Shown here one piece after another: positions 5,847 to 5,972 of a DNA stretch of 5,972 bases. Position numbers and translations under genes: made by a program. Origin of the DNA: an uncultured Actinomycetes bacterium (GTDB taxonomy: Bacteria > Actinomycetota > Actinomycetes > S36-B12); contig CALGTB010000050.1 in assembly GCA_937902285.1 (NCBI GenBank), forward strand, positions 1 through 5,972, given 5' to 3'. Numbering within the stretch: the first letter of the stretch is position 1; each line of letters opens with the position of its first letter. Below the pieces are notes generated by a model, which saw nothing but the letters and a program-made list of their open reading frames with translations, searched no databases and was not told the DNA's origin.

Positions 5847-5932
5847 GCGCGCGGAGTCGGGACGGGCGCCGTCAGGCGCGCGGAGTCGGGACGCTCGACG
5901 TCAGGCGCCCAGAGTCGGGGCGCTGGCGGTCA
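5846..5932. repeat. Three tandem 29-base repeats abutting a minus-strand stop codon
   Basis: The units are 5846-5874, 5875-5903 and 5904-5932. Each begins GGCGC, contains GAGTCGGG at internal positions 9-16 and ends GTCA. Units 1 and 2 match at 26 of 29 positions, units 2 and 3 at 23 and units 1 and 3 at 22. Units 1 and 2 each hold a small hairpin whose outer stem is GACG/CGTC (5861-5873 and 5890-5902). A fourth, degenerate start (GGCGCGC at 5933) follows inside the minus-strand coding end. The last TCA is the stop codon of that gene read on the minus strand. There are no spacers between units. Confidence 0.75.
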
Positions 5933-5972
5933 GGCGCGCAGGACGAACGGGTCGCCCACCGGCTCGTCGCTG
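5930..5972 (-). CDS. 3' end of an unidentified minus-strand gene (partial)
   Basis: Read on the minus strand, 5971-5930 gives 13 codons ending in TGA (5932-5930), with the C-terminus SDEPVGDPFVLRA. All 13 sense codons end in G or C, as expected for coding sequence in this genome, though the local base composition makes this only moderate support. The rest of the gene lies beyond the right edge. I do not recognise the family from so short a tail. It would be convergent with the EamA gene, with the structured block 5764-5932 between them. Confidence 0.4.
   Translation of the reverse strand, partial: SDEPVGDPFVLRA

Noticed and set aside
5846..5932. CRISPR array
   Set aside because: The 29-base units are directly adjacent with no spacers, are imperfect, and no cas gene is present.

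Overview
The window is about 6 kb of very high-GC DNA. It carries five densely packed genes plus the last codons of a sixth. Strong G/C preference at third codon positions, frequent GTG starts, GTGA stop/start overlaps, a compact divergent glgC/glgA pair and a Nudix-plus-histidine-phosphatase protein of the MutT1 type all point to an Actinomycetota chromosome. A relative of Nocardioides or Aeromicrobium would fit, but the genus is a guess. No rRNA, tRNA, insertion sequence, phage gene or CRISPR array is visible.

Region 1 (1-2363, plus strand) looks like one transcription unit. It holds the C-terminal part of a CHAD-domain protein (polyphosphate-binding family), a MutT1-like Nudix/histidine phosphatase starting 3 bases later, and a lipoprotein whose GTG start overlaps the mutT1 stop codon. 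CHAD next to MutT1 suggests a polyphosphate and nucleotide-housekeeping locus, possibly with a polyphosphate kinase gene just upstream of the window.

Region 2 (2347-5757) is the ADP-glucose branch of alpha-glucan synthesis. glgC (minus) makes ADP-glucose. A GT4-family glycogen/maltose-1-phosphate synthase (plus) uses it. The two are transcribed divergently from a 67-base gap in which each GTG start lies exactly 6 bases after a TANNNT -10 hexamer, the signature of leaderless transcription. The gap also looks like an old tandem duplication of about 44 bp that extends into the glgA start codons. An EamA-type 10-TM transporter is coupled to glgA by a GTGA overlap. The glgC 3' end overlaps the convergent lipoprotein gene by 17 bp.

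Region 3 (5758-5972) is non-coding apart from its right edge and is unusually structured. It contains, almost without gaps, a four-tract G-quadruplex motif (G-rich on the minus strand), a 58-base near-perfect palindrome with 26 pairs, and three tandem 29-base repeats. The last repeat ends exactly on the stop codon of a minus-strand gene that runs out of the window. This composite block is the least explained part of the sequence. I did not find a clear new multi-gene system; the promoter duplication and the 3' repeat block are the best leads.
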